64,000 bases of DNA from Cheilinus undulatus (taxonomy: Eukaryota; Chordata; Actinopteri; Labriformes; Labridae). A model generated the notes under the pieces. The model ran no database searches, had not been told where the DNA came from, and worked only from the letters and a program-made list of their open reading frames with translations. The first letter of the stretch is position 1. Each line of letters opens with the position of its first letter. This document shows positions 13,247 to 45,800 of the stretch, in pieces. Location of the stretch: the NCBI RefSeq assembly GCF_018320785.1, contig NC_054865.1, positions 36,208,398 through 36,272,397 of the forward strand. Direction: 5' to 3'. The position numbers were made by a program, and so were the translations under genes.

Positions 13247-13730
13247 CCAGTGTTACTCAACCCTGCTCAACCAAAGAGCCAAATTGTTGAAAAATGCCTT
13301 TGCAAGAGCCACAATCTAAATGGTGAAAAGTGGCAAGGATGGGTTAAAGTGGCAATGAAAATAAGTGAAAGGTGGCAAAATGGGCAAAAAGCGGCAAAAA
13401 ATGGTCTGAAAACGGACAAAATAGGTATACAATGGACAAAACTGGGTGAAAAGTGGCAAAAAATGGGTGCAAAGTCACAAAAACATGGGTTACAGGTGAT
13501 CAAAAAGTGGCAAAGAGTGTAAAGTAACTAAAATGGGCAAAAAGGTGGCAAAAGGTAGCTTATATGTTAACAAAATTGCAAAGAAGCAGAATAAAAGTGG
13601 TTAAAACTGATGAAAAATGGCAAAAATGGTTGAAAAGTGGCTATAAGAAGTGGTAAAAATGGGCTAAAAGCAGCAGAAATTGATTTAAAGTGGCAAAAAA
13701 AAAAGTAAAAAGGGAAAAAATTGCAAATAA
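13247..13730. repeat. Degenerate ~20-nt tandem array, copy 2, with hAT-like end
   Basis: CAGTGTTACTCAACC at 13247 looks like a hAT terminus. It is followed by 'aagagcca...' sequence and then, from about 13310, by many diverged copies of a gtggcaaaaatgggttaaa-type unit up to about 13725. No opposite terminus is visible; the right part may have been lost or broken by the neighbouring Tc1 insertion. The continuous open frames here (for example 13250-13522) result from the simple repeat and are not genes. Confidence 0.65.
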
Positions 13731-13939
13731 GGGCAACGGAAATATATAAAGAAAAAAATAAAGGTGGTCAATTAAGTTTGACCATTAAAACCTACCGCAA
13801 AAGTTTGGGAAACAAACTGATTAATGTGACTTACAATGGATTATTTCTGAGGTCAAAGTTTCCATTTATAAGGTTTTCTGGGGAAGAACATTTCAAACTA
13901 AAGAATGCAATTTCTGAAGAAACTGCGCTGTGAATGCTG

Positions 13940-14140
13940 AAATGCTTAACGGCCGCACCGAACTGCTAACTGTGGGTTTGAAAAATCTAAGAAAGAACCT
14001 CAAGATAATCTTGAATGGCTGACGCTAAACAGCTAATGGTGGGTAGGAAAAATCCGAGAAACAAGCTAAATGTTATTTTGAATGGCTAATGCCAATAGCG
14101 GGAATGAAATTTGTCGGGCAGAAGCTTAATGTAATGTTGA
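13940..14140. repeat. Imperfect tandem repeat of ~65-70 nt
   Basis: The motif 'gaatggctgacgctaa...gctaatggtgggtaggaaaaatccgagaaacaagctaaatg' recurs two to three times with drift (gaatggctgacgc, gaatggctaatgcc; aaaaatctaagaaa, aaaaatccgagaaa). It sits between the gtggcaaaaatggg array and the Tc1 relic. No function is assigned. Confidence 0.5.
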
Positions 14141-14164
14141 AAAAAACTTTTATCAGTAAACAAA

Positions 14165-15305
14165 AGGTCTGTGGCACTGCCGGGGTGTTATGAAGCCTGA
14201 TAGCATCCTTCAGCTCATCTATACTGTTGAGTCTAGTGTCTCTCATCTTCCCCTTGACATTTCCCAGAGGTTCTGGTCAGGTCAGGTTTGCCAATCAAAC
14301 ACAATAATACCATGCTCAATGAACCAGTTTCTGGTTGTTCTGGCTTCACTATGGGCAGACGCCAGGTCCCGCTGGAAAGGGACATCAGTATCTCCATAAA
14401 GCCTCTCAGCAGATGGCAGCATGGAGTGCTCTAAAATCTCCTGGCAGATGGCTGACAGCGTTGACTCTGGACTTGATAACACTCAGTGGTCTATCACCAG
14501 CAGATGACATGGCACCTCAAACCATCATTAACTTAGGAAACTGAGAACACTGGACTTCAAGCTCTGAAGGATTCTGTGCCTTTTTGATCTTCCTCCAGAC
14601 CCTGGGACCTTCATTTCCAATGAAATGCAAAATTTGCTTTCATCTGAAAAGAAAACTTTTGACCACTAAGCAATGGTCCAGTTTTTTTTCTCCTTGGCCC
14701 AGGTGAGCTTTGATGTTGTCTGTGGTTCTCAGTTGGTCTGACACTAACATACTGGACCTGCCTGTGCCATGGCTCTTGAACTCCAGCCTTAGTCCACTCC
14801 TTGTGAAGTTCTTCAATCTGCTTTGTTTTACAATCCTCTGAAGGCTGAACTTGTCCCTATTGCTTGTGCTCCTTCTCTTACCACACTTTTCCCTTTCAGT
14901 CAACTTTCCAGAAATATGCTTTGATACAGCACTCTGAGAACAGCCTTCCCTTTCAGCAGTGATCTTCTGTGGCTTGCCTTCCTTGAGGAGGATGACAGTG
15001 GTTGTCTTCTGGACAACAGTCAAATCAGCAGTCTTCCCCATGATTGTGTTTGTGTGTACTAAACCAGCATGAGAGTGGAGGCTTAAGAAACCTTTTGCAA
15101 ATTTGACTTTTTCACAATATTGTGCTTTTGTGGATTTCCATTTTCATGAACTGTAATCAAGATTAGAACAAAAATCTTTAAGTTTCTTTTCGTATGAGAT
15201 TAATCTAGAGGATGTGGAAATGTAATTTTCTGAAGTAAATCACAGGAAAATTAACTTTAACATGACATTTAATTTCTTTTAGATGCACCTGTACATCCAT
15301 CATTA
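14165..15305 (-). mobile_element. Decayed Tc1/mariner element with broken transposase
   Basis: The minus strand encodes a Tc1-like transposase in pieces. The N-terminal helix-turn-helix part starts at 15041 (MGKTADLTVVQKTTTVILLK, then SQSAVSKHISGK). The central and C-terminal parts read in other frames down to about 14170, for example MRDTRLNSIDELKDAI. Frameshifts mean it cannot make an active enzyme. The right end at 15293-15305 reads AGATGCACCTGTA, matching the common fish Tc1 terminus TACAGGTGCATCT. The left terminus is missing, so the element is truncated at about 14165. Confidence 0.85.
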
Positions 15306-17808
15306 CGTTGTATCAAAAGTCTCTGCCAAGTTTTAAAACTGGGGGATAGAGTTATTTTGTTTTCAAACTTAGTCTGTATTTTCTAGAACTCAAAACCTTA
15401 GAGTATGAATTGTCATTGGTGCATCAACAATGAGGATTTTTCTGTCTATTTATACATCTTTGTCAAATGGTCTCCCTTGATGATATGCAGGCTAGGATGT
15501 GCCATAGGTGGCTCAAATTAGCCTCAGGACACCATGACAGGGAGCAGGAGTTTCTATACTGGGAAATAAAGCAAAATTACAAGTTTTTGAACAGTACGTA
15601 TTTCTGTTATACTGAAACTCAGATTAAAATAACACATTAAAAAATCAAATTTGTAATAAATGTACTAACAGGAAACAAAGCCACACAAGGAAAACTGGCT
15701 TCCCCACACAGGAAAGTTTTAAATATCACATTAAAATAATCAGTTTTGCTGTTTGTACCCTTGGATTACATGAGTCATGATAGCTGACTCAGAAAATTAA
15801 CAGAGTAGCATTTGGCAAAGCGTTTCAACCAATATCATATGACTTTAATTTCCTGAATTGGAGATATTAAAAAAAAAAAAAGTATCCAAATAGGTTTATG
15901 AGTAAGAGCATCAAAACCAAAAACTTTGTTTTAGTCTCCCCAACTCCAGTATCTTTCTTATGTGAAAGTATTGATCAGTAGTGTTGCAATAGCCTGTTAC
16001 AAGTAACAGTCCTGTGTTTAAGATTTTACTTGAAAACAAATACAAAAGCATGATTTACATATTCAGAATAATTCTCATTTTTCAAAAAAGGCCTATTTAA
16101 GATAACATTCTTTTTGGGTTTGACTAATTTTAATCTGGAGATAATTGTTTGTGACAAAATATGTAGTAGAGTGAAAACATGTAAAAGGTATAATAAAAGG
16201 TCAAGTAATCTAAATCAAAGTACAAGGTAACAAATTAAACTTAATTTGGATTAGTCTAGCTAATGCTGTAGAGGACCCTGAGGTAAAATGTAGCTCTACT
16301 AATAACCCTCAATTCTCCCTTTCTATGAGAAAAATGTTAAAATTCCTGTAGTACAATGCTTGGTTAGTTGCTTGGTTGATGATCCCTTTAATCTTCAAAT
16401 CATAAATGTATATAAAATCAGTACATAAAGCACTATATCACATAGATTGTTAATCTTAAGACAGGTGCCCCTTTTAAACCAAACATCTAATTTCATGATA
16501 GGAGGAAATGCACAAGTGTTGCTATTAACATTCACATCGTCTTTGTCATCTATAACTGAACAGTCAGACGTTCATCTTCAGCTGGCCTTGACTGATGTCT
16601 TAACTGCAGCATGACTGACTTTATATTGTCAATGTGCAGTGACTTCTACAAGCTGTCAGAAAGTTTTAAGATTTTTTCTACTCTGTGGTGGGATTTCTGA
16701 TAAGGCTATGTATAGTTATAGCGTATGACATCAGAAATATAACATTTCATGAGGTGAAATTATTAATATCATGACATGGGTCATAAATCCATAAAGCAGA
16801 TGCAGTGCCTGTACAAGTAATCACTCAAGGTCATAAACTCCCTTAGCTTTTTTTTTTTTTTAATATGTTGTTGTATATATAGATGGTTCATCCATACACC
16901 AACCAAAAGCTTGAGACCTTCACGATAAGTCCAATTGTACATGCTTCAATGATGTATTCAATTGTACTTTCAGTGCTCAAAAACACATGTCCTGTAGCCT
17001 TACTGAACACCAAGAGCATCCTCTTTTCCTGAAATCAATAATGTTTCAGAGTTGCCCACTGATCCACTGTAACCAAATGCCTGACAATCAGCCATTACAG
17101 AAGTCGCTTGCGAAGTAACAAAGTTACAGCTGTTTTCATTTTAAATAGTCTTCAATTTAAAAAATTTGCAGTCTGATACAGAAGGCTAGGAGACCTGAAC
17201 AATATGAAAGTGCTAGTCATTAATTTACAGAGATCAGGCATCACATAGTGCTATGAAGTATCCAATATGCTACATATGAATACAGCTGTTAACACCTTAC
17301 AAATGCCTCTGGTTGTTTTTTCAAGGCTACTTGAAAAATCAATAACCTTGGCTTGTATGTGCATAAACATGAGTGTTTATGCAGAAAATAACGCAGATAT
17401 CACCACTACCAGAGGTATAATCATATTACGGCCATTTGGCCACAACAGTGATAATGAAATATTAAGTCCCATTATCAATTTCTAACTGTTAAATCCCCCA
17501 ATTTTGTTAAGTGGGAAAAAAAACAAAAGAGTTGCCATCATGGTATCCCCTCCACACTGGGCTCCGGAAGACAACGTTGTTCAGAGCTTCTTCTCCTGCA
17601 TCGTGCTCAAGTTCTTGGTTTGTTTTCCCCAGCCATTGGTTGCATTTTGGTTGCTTTCCCACATCTTCTGGTGCTTATTTCCCCATTTGAAAGATTGAAG
17701 AATGACTGAGAAGAACCAGTTCTGGAACCACTACTTAAGGGAACAACACAAGCTTTTTTTCACTTCACTACAATCAGTCACAGAGTAATAAAAAGTTGAA
17801 CGGATGAC
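15306..17808 (-). other. IPO7 3' UTR and downstream flank
   Basis: This is AT-rich sequence after the IPO7 stop codon. The part nearest the stop is probably 3' UTR, since IPO7 transcripts in other vertebrates have long 3' UTRs. I see no AATAAA on the gene strand here. ATTAAA variants occur at about 16387-16392 and within the T-run near 16857. No other gene is visible, including no ZNF143 or WEE1 exon. Confidence 0.4.
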
Positions 17809-37489
<19,681 letters not shown>

Positions 37490-38059
37490 AACGAAAACTC
37501 TGTTTACGGCTCGGATTTTAATATTTCAGAGGTCTATCTATTCCCAGTCACTGCGCACATGGACGCACGGCTCTCCGGTTACCCGGCGCGAAAGGAAGCA
37601 GTGAATGAAGTACCCGGATAGATCAGCGCCAAATTTGTGCAACACCAACTTCCGGCGGAGACCGAACAGCCATGGGAACTGTAGTTTTAATTCTTAGTAT
37701 TACACCATATGCTCTCTGTTTTGTACTTTTTGTATAAATGTAGGCTATGTGTTTTTCATTTTTAAAGTTCACTCTAAAAAAACACATTTTCATATGTAAC
37801 CTTTTATTTTGTAATCATGCTTCACATAAATACATTTTACTTGTACATTCAAGTCTCACTCTGCAACTTATGACAGTGTATCAAAGATGTAACAGCCACC
37901 TTTCCAAGGCATGCCATTTTTCTTCTTTCTTTATCTGAACGTCTAATTATTAATGTCATTATGATTATTTATTTTCAGATGAGTGAAGTTTGTCTCTCTT
38001 TCAAATCAATGCCATACACACTGTGTGTGTTTTTTCTCAGAATCTGGTCTTGGTCCTTC

Positions 38060-38265
38060 CACAAGGGAAGATGTACAAATGTAAATAATTCTGTTATTGT
38101 TATTATTATTGTTGTTGTTGTTGTTGTTGTTGTTGTTTTGTTGTTGTTGTTGTTTTTATCTTGTATTTAAGTATTGAAGGTGCATTGTTCCCTACTCTTT
38201 GCTATATACTTCTCATTGAGCTGTTTGAATAACCAATAAAAGCGTATCTTATCTTATCTTAAACA
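38060..38265 (+). mobile_element. 3' tail of a non-LTR retrotransposon (L2/CR1-like)
   Basis: 'aataaccaataaaagcgtatcttatcttatctta' resembles the 3' ends of fish L2/CR1-type LINEs, which finish with 'aataaa...' and a short pentameric (ATCTT)n tail. A (GTT)n tract lies just upstream at 38111-38153. Only the tail is preserved and no reverse transcriptase is present. It lies in the IPO7-TMEM41B intergenic region. Confidence 0.5.
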
Positions 38266-38750
38266 CAAATCAAAATCAAATACTGACGTAGCCACAAAAG
38301 TCATATCCAAACAGAAAAGATGGAATTTATGAAACAGAAACAAAAATATCTTCTCACAAAAATGAATGAGTAATTACAATTAAAAGAAGGAATGAAGCTT
38401 ACAACCTATAAACCAGTAAATCAATAAACGAATCAATTTAGTTATTTTGGAGCGTTTTGTCCCAGCTTTCTCCTACTCCCACAATCCAAGGATCCACACA
38501 TGGGTAAAGGCAAATTTTTTAACATTCTAAGAATTTATAGGCTGATTTATTTTTATTTTTACCCCCAATTATTATTTTCAAACCTTTTTTACAAACAATA
38601 TTGATATTTGCCTAGGTTTAATTTATTGTAGGAATTAAATTGTTATGTCATCAGTGTTCAGAAAGATTGGGGGGAGAAGAAATATGAGAAAGAAATAACA
38701 GTGAAATATGAGCCTAGTGTGTGCAGCAATTTGATCCTCGTGAAAGGCTG

Positions 38751-38778
38751 TTTTTTTTTTTTTTTTTTTTTTTTTTTT
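38751..38778. repeat. Poly-T tract, 28 bp
   Basis: An uninterrupted run of 28 T residues between IPO7 and TMEM41B. It could be the reverse-complemented poly-A tail of a retrocopy, but no recognisable retrocopy lies to its left. Confidence 0.9.
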
Positions 38779-39835
38779 GACAATTACAGCTTCACCATAA
38801 GTTGTCAAACTAATAACTTCCTAAATCAGGACTGATTGATGTAAGCGTATACTGATTTTGACATGTTGAAATTAACATCTATTTTTTAGATGAAGTTATC
38901 GATAAAGCAATATAAGGCAAATGGTAGATTAATTATGGATTCGTAAAGTGGCTGATCTGACTTGAAATGAAGACATTTTGTGCCTCTTTGCTGATCAAAC
39001 AGTAATATAGCCTGAGGAATTTTATAAGAATTTAATTTATTAACTCTTAATTCCAGCTTCAAGACATTGAAGACAAGACACTCTGTCTTAATCTATACAA
39101 TTACAGATGATGAACAAGAAAAATTGGATTTTCTTCTTGATGGACTTTGCTCTTGGGTGTACATTAATATTGCTTACGGAAGAGGTTTTGAGATATTTAA
39201 CTGAGCAAAAATAAAAATACTAGTACTGTCAAAAATGTTGATAACTTTCAATTAATCAATCTCAGGAGTGGAAAGTGCTATTCAAGAATGTATGCTGAAT
39301 AACTGCACTCTGACGCCAACCTACATTAACTAGCAAGTGGACAGTCTGTTCTTAGTCAATCAACAGAATCATGCCTTTTCTGATTGTGTTGTTAATATTT
39401 CTATTTAACCTACCAGAAATGCAGTCTTTCTTAAATTATTTAAATCCCCCACCGCCATAACAAAAATCACATAGGTCTATGTTCTGCTAAATTCCTGAGC
39501 ATGTCAATGTGTTGTACACAATATCAATGCGAGAAAAATATTTTCAAATATCTAATCATTAGATTTTTTTAGTTCTCTAATTAAGATTTAATTTAAGACT
39601 TGTAGCAACAGTAAACAGTAATGACCCAGCTGTTTCCAGGGAGAGCGCGTGCTCTGCTGGGGGGCGCTGTTGATGATCGTCCAGGGTTTGGTTATTGAAT
39701 GTAAAGGTAAAAGGTCAGTCTGTGTAACGTGTCAGAAGCAGGCTGTCATCATACCGGTGTCACAACCGCTGCCGACCGCTGTTGCTAACATACACCTCTT
39801 GAAGTTCACAGAGCGGACCGAACATTTCTTTAAAA

Positions 39836-42800
39836 ATGGCCAAAAAGCGGAGAGAAGGACGGGAGACCGACGGTCTGTCCTCAGCCCAGGAGGAAATTAA
39901 GGCTAATGCTAGCGACTCACAAGTACTGAAAGGTAAGTCCTGGCTGTGGTGGCTAACCTGAATGTAGAGGAGAGCTAAGACTTGGTTGGAAGATAAAGAT
40001 AGATTAAGTAATATAACAACATGGCAGCGTCATTGCTTTTCAGGTAAGTCCGGAAAGCACAACAGGAGCTAATGTTAGCCGGAAGCTTGTTGTTGTTACA
40101 CGGCTTAGCAGTTAGCAAAAATTAGCCGGCTGTAATTATGATAGCTCGTCTGCAACGACAACGCTAAAGGTAGCACTTAAAATGACGGTGTTATTTTTTT
40201 GAAGTCTTGTATACTCTGTCCACAACATTAGAACCTGCTTTAATTACCATATTGTTTAAAGTTAGGCTTTAATATTTGGCTATTTTACCAACAAAGACCC
40301 GGAGAGCAGTAGCTGGCACTGATCAACACACTTTTTTTATTATTACAGATTATTGAAGGTTATCAGTTAATATGTGAAATCATTATATTTTCGAGTAAAG
40401 TTATTGTTAGTTATATGAAAACGTTGTGCCACATTTGCATTCCTAATCACTTGTATATGAGCACCTTATTTATAGCCATCAATTAGATCAGTGGTCCCCA
40501 ACCTGGGGTCCGCGGACACCAGAGATATCAGAGGGTCACGAGGCTTTGTCTGCTCTGAGGCTGTCAAAATTACGTTTGCATATATTGATTTAAACAATGT
40601 GAAACGCTTAACTAAGTGGGGGGCTCATAAAGAGTCTTTTGTTGGTGACAAATGTGTATGGGCCTATTTTATTGGGATTTTACAACTGAAAACAATTATA
40701 GATGCTAATCTTGCACCATTTTTCTAGTGTTGGTCCTGGGGGGGTGGGGTGCTCTAAGGAAAAAGGTTGGGATCAACAGGTCATTGGAATACAGCTACAA
40801 TTATGAAGGAACAAATTCAGAACAATTGATTGACTGTTTATTCATCTTGTTGGGTTTTATCTTTTCCTCTTCATCTTGTTTGTACTGATAACACACTATC
40901 TCATTTTTATCTGCCATATTTTTATGTTTGGTGGCATTTTCCTGTTTCATCTTGCTTTAACTGACCATGTTTTGCCTCGTGATGTGCTGTTGGTTGTGTG
41001 TGTTTTGTGTGTGTGTAAAAGCCGGCTGTCATACTCGTTGTAAACCTCTGCCTACAGGTGTAGTTACCTTACATTACCCTACCTCACATTACCTTACCTT
41101 ATTTTGTGAAGTAGCTGTCAAATAAATGCATGTGTCTCTGAAAATATTGTCGAATAAAGGTACAAAGTGTTATGAATAGGAACCCCTCAAGCAAAGTAAA
41201 TGTGTGTGTGTGTGTGTGTGAACTGAAACCTTGACAGATATAAATGAGTGATGCAAGTATTGAACTGCTTTGGCTGACATTCCTGTCAAACTGACTAAGG
41301 TTTAGTAAAGTTTTAAAGGAATCAAACAAACACAAAAAACCTTTTAATTCCTTTTATTTGACCACTCAAATGTTCATAAGCTAAGCTGTATTTATTTCAA
41401 ACTAAAATCATCCCTGGAAATAAGTACAAAAAAAAAAAAAAAAACAAGACTAAAGTAGAAGTTTGTCTCAGAAAAAAAATCTGTTCCAAGGGTTTGAAGG
41501 ATGGATTCAGTTTCCTAAAAGGGATTAAATCAGTGCCACAAAACTCAAGTCAAAAAGTTTTCTCAGCTCTTTTGTATCTTGCCTTTTTAGTATGTTGTTT
41601 AGTATGTCATGTTTTTTAGTAATTTTTGTATCGTTATTTCTCCTCACAGAGGCTCAGCATGCAGCGGGGGGCTCGGCACGCATGTCCTTTATGATACTGG
41701 TGGCTATCTTCTCCTGCTCTGCCTCAGTCATGTACCTGGTCTACAGGAACTTTCCAGAGCTTCCTGAGTAAGTTTACTTTATGAATTATTATATTACTGG
41801 GGATAAGGTTAATCTTAATCTATCAAACTAAAATTTCTTTGTTGGACAAATTACGACATTGGTTCCTTTTTAAAATTCTTAAAGTAGTCCCATTTCATGA
41901 TGTTTGAAGTCAAACTTTTAATCTTGTTTGTGGATGTTTGCCCATATTACAAGGAAGTACTATTATGAAACTTTGGTATTCTTTAAGAGTGATAAGTGCA
42001 CACATTTGAAAGAAATGTTTATGCAGTTTACTACATACAGAAAGGTCAGACTTTGTTTTGAATGTCTTCTCTGTAAAATAGTAAATTATTTCTAACCTAA
42101 ATGTTAAAATGTAATGTAAAATAAGCTAAGCACCAGTGCAGTGGTGAATCAGTGTAATGTTGTGGGTAAAGGCAGTAGAGGCAAAGGCTCTTCTGGTTGA
42201 AGCCTGTGCAGATTGGCTTAATAAGAAAATGGCATCAGATCAGACTGACACCTAACAATAGAGAAGTGGTGACTCCGCAAATCCGTAAGTCACATGAAAC
42301 GCTTTAGTTTGGCTGAGGTTCCTGTACTGGTTGGTAAATGAATGCAACAGTATCAAGGCAACCAAACAGGAAAAAGAAAGCAGATATAAACCTCTTTTAA
42401 CTGAACTTAAGAAATGTTGTGACTGAATGAGAGTAGACAAAAATAACGATGAATACTCAGTGTCCTTGAATGATCCATGCCATTGTCAGTGTATTGATGT
42501 TCAGGCAAGGCTGCAAAAAGCAATCACAGGGTCTTATTTTAAATGTAAAATGGTTTAATTGTGATGACAATAATCAGAAATCAATGAAATTTCTTTTTGA
42601 TTTCAGTGATGAAATGGAAAAAATCAAGATCCCTAAAGATATGGATGATGCCAAAGCATTGGGAACAGTGCTGTCAAAATACAAAGAGACATACTACACC
42701 CAAGTGTTGGTGGCCTACTTTGCAACATATGTTTTGTATCCTTTGAGCGATCATTGAAAAAAAAATTTTATCACAACATTACTTTCCAAGGAGAGTGTTT

Positions 42801-45800
42801 TTAAATTGTCTTTGTGGAATTGTAGGCCTGTACAAAGGCAAAATTCAGTGCATATATGATGCCAGTATTTACCAACTCCTCTGAGAGCATCTTAGTGGTT
42901 TGACAGTTCACAATTAGCTAGAAATACATTTAGTCTCTTTAGCCAAGTGTCAGGAATGTATGCTCTGAATCTGCTGTGACCCTTGTGCACATGCATCAAG
43001 ATCCCTAACTTATCTGGACTGCATATTTCCTACTGGAATGGACATTAAATGTACTTTCGCCTCCTAGCAAATTCAAGTGTGCAAAGTCTATACAGTGACC
43101 AAGTAAGTCCAAAAGGGGTAAGTGATTGTAAATAGAGACACGGATTCACAGCAAGCTAGTGGGCGTTGTTGATGAGATGACATTTCTTTTATTGCATATA
43201 TGTCCAAGCACATTAAGTATTTCAATGCAAAATTAAGTTATATGTGGTCAGTGTTCTTGATATCCCCCTAGACTTTACCCACTTCCCACTTCTAGCCTAG
43301 AACAATCAGAAAATTTATCTGAATTTCTTGGGTTTTGTTATACCTTTGTTATAAGGCAAACCCTGTGAGTATCCCTACTTGATTCTTTCGACAAACTTAA
43401 ATGCCATCAAATTTTGGTTGAAAGATATTTTCTTATTAGTTCTTTGTAGTATCTTTGTACTATGTCTTCGAAAAGGAAAAAACTTTATGTGCAGAACTAG
43501 CTTGAAAGTTGAACATTTTTATCCTTTTACACTGACAGGGTCAAATAAAACAAATCTACAGAAAGACCTGCAGGCGAGGATGCCTAGAGAGATAATGGTG
43601 CAAAGTTTCTAATTTTAATTGAAACTGCATAAATGTTTACGTCATCTACCTTGACACTATCATCAGCCTCCAGACATTCGCTATCCCAGGCTCCATCTTC
43701 CTCAGCATCTTGTCTGGATATCTTTACCCTTTCCCGTTGGCTCTATTTTTGGTCTGCTTGGTGAGTAAAGGTGTTTGAAAATAAATGTTGTACTTTTTAG
43801 TTTGAAACTGTGTGTGGAAATGGTTTCCACCTGACAGGCTTGGGTACATAAGGATTTAGACGCACATAATTTCTTCAGCAAATGTCAAGCATACCACTTT
43901 AAACATTTATCTCTTATAAAATGTCAGTGAAGTACAGAAATTTTCATCTAGAAGGTAGGCACTGGGACGGACAGCTGTGTGAATATGTACTGTATATCAT
44001 ATGACCTTCATCACTAGACTCACAGTCAGAGGAAGAAAACGCATAAATAACTCAGGAATAAAAGGAAAACCTGAGGAAGAGCAATGAAGGAGGAATTCCT
44101 CATTAAATGCAGACCAGGGTGCAGTATATATCTTGCATGCAACATGACATGGATGGGGCTCCATTTCATCATAGTCAGATGTTTTACCTCCTGGTTGTTT
44201 TTTCCCTCTGTTCTGGTTTTGTTCCCGTGAAATTAAAATTTCAAGGGAACAAACCCAAAAAGTTTTCTGTTTTACGATGACAATAGGATAGTGCTGTGTT
44301 CTAACACATAGTTATTGTCTGCAAAGTTAAGGTGCCCTCTCGCTGGACCCCCCCAACCCATCAAGTCCCTGCTGGCCTACACTCACGTTGCTCCAAACCC
44401 AACTGGGCCTGAGCATGGATCGTGTTGTAATATGACGCACATAGTTTGGAAGAAGCACTGTCTCTCAGAGTCAGTGCAATGAAAAAAATATGCATGCAAC
44501 AAGACAGGAAATTCCCATTGGGCTGGGGAAGGGGGCTGTACAACAATTGCTGTTTAAGAGTGTGACTACATGACAGATGACAGAGTATGTTTTGAGGATT
44601 TACAGAAGCAACTGGTGTGTACATAATCCAGCTCTGATATAAAGTGTTATTTTTTTCCCCCTTATGAAATGCATCAGTCAGGCAGTCATCATGTTTCTTT
44701 TTTCTGTTGGTAGTGCTCTGGACTGGGTGCTTCCTTTTGCTACATGCTGTCATACCTGGTGGGCAGGCCTGTGGTCTACAAATACCTCTCAGAGCGAGCA
44801 CAGAAATGGTCCCAGCAGGTAAAAGCAGTAGAAGTTTTTTCCATAGTTTACATTTTTACTTTCCTCACAAAGATGCACAACTAGATGCTCTACAAAAATA
44901 GCTCTGCAGTGAAATGTCTTCTTCAGTTTTACTGTATGAATGTTGTACCTTAAGTTTTAGGGCATGGTTTCTCAATAAGTTTATTCAAAGGGCCAAGTGA
45001 CATCAATGTTATTAAGCCCAGGGCAAAACATCCACAGGTTTGTCACTTCCCCCACTGCAAAAATGATGTTATTGCTGCTTCAGGTGCCATTTTTAATCAT
45101 ACTAAGAAGTAGGGGTTGTATGATATAAACTTAAAACAAAAAGTAAGGCAATTTGTGTTTGGTACATTATTTCTCTGTTGTAACAATGCTTCTTGGTAAT
45201 AAATCTTATACCGTTGGAAGGCCTGTTTATTACCCGTTTAAATGATACCATATTTGTAAGGATCATGCATTTGTGGGATGAGCAGCAGAGCTGAGTATGT
45301 GGGTTGCACCCATACAAAATGTGCCAAATCTTCTCTGCCAATGCCAAACAGCTGATTCTGCCATTGACTCTTGTTTGGTATTTGATGGATTGGATTATTG
45401 AAGTTTGAAGAAACAAGACATATTGACAATTTAACATGTTATTCATTTAACAAACATGAGCCTCAGTAGTATGTGGAAGAACCATACACAGCCACAACAG
45501 CCTGGCTGCTCCTCCTCATGCTGGTCATCAGCCTGGTCACACACTGCTGTGGGATGGCATCCCATTCTTCAACCAGCATTTGTCGCAAGTCAGCCAATGT
45601 GGTAGTGTTGGTCACTCTGGCACACCCAAGCTGATCCCACACGTGTTCAATGGGGTTAAGGTCAGGACTGCTGGCAGGCCATTCCATCCTCTCCACTCCC
45701 AAATTCTGGAGGTAGTCTCTGATGGGGCGCTTTGTCGGGGGGCGAGTGTTGTCATCTTGGAGGATAGAGTTCTTGCTGACAGGGTGAAAAAACAGTATTT

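Noticed and set aside
13250-13522. Lys/Trp-rich open frame on the plus strand and a Phe/Cys/His-rich one on the minus strand
   Set aside because: Both arise from the gtggcaaaaatggg tandem array, whose period keeps frames open; the same effect is seen at 61686-61934.
44361-44801. 146-codon open frame on the minus strand in TMEM41B intron 4 and exon 5
   Set aside because: It runs antisense through TMEM41B exon 5, has no domain, and its composition is like the intron.
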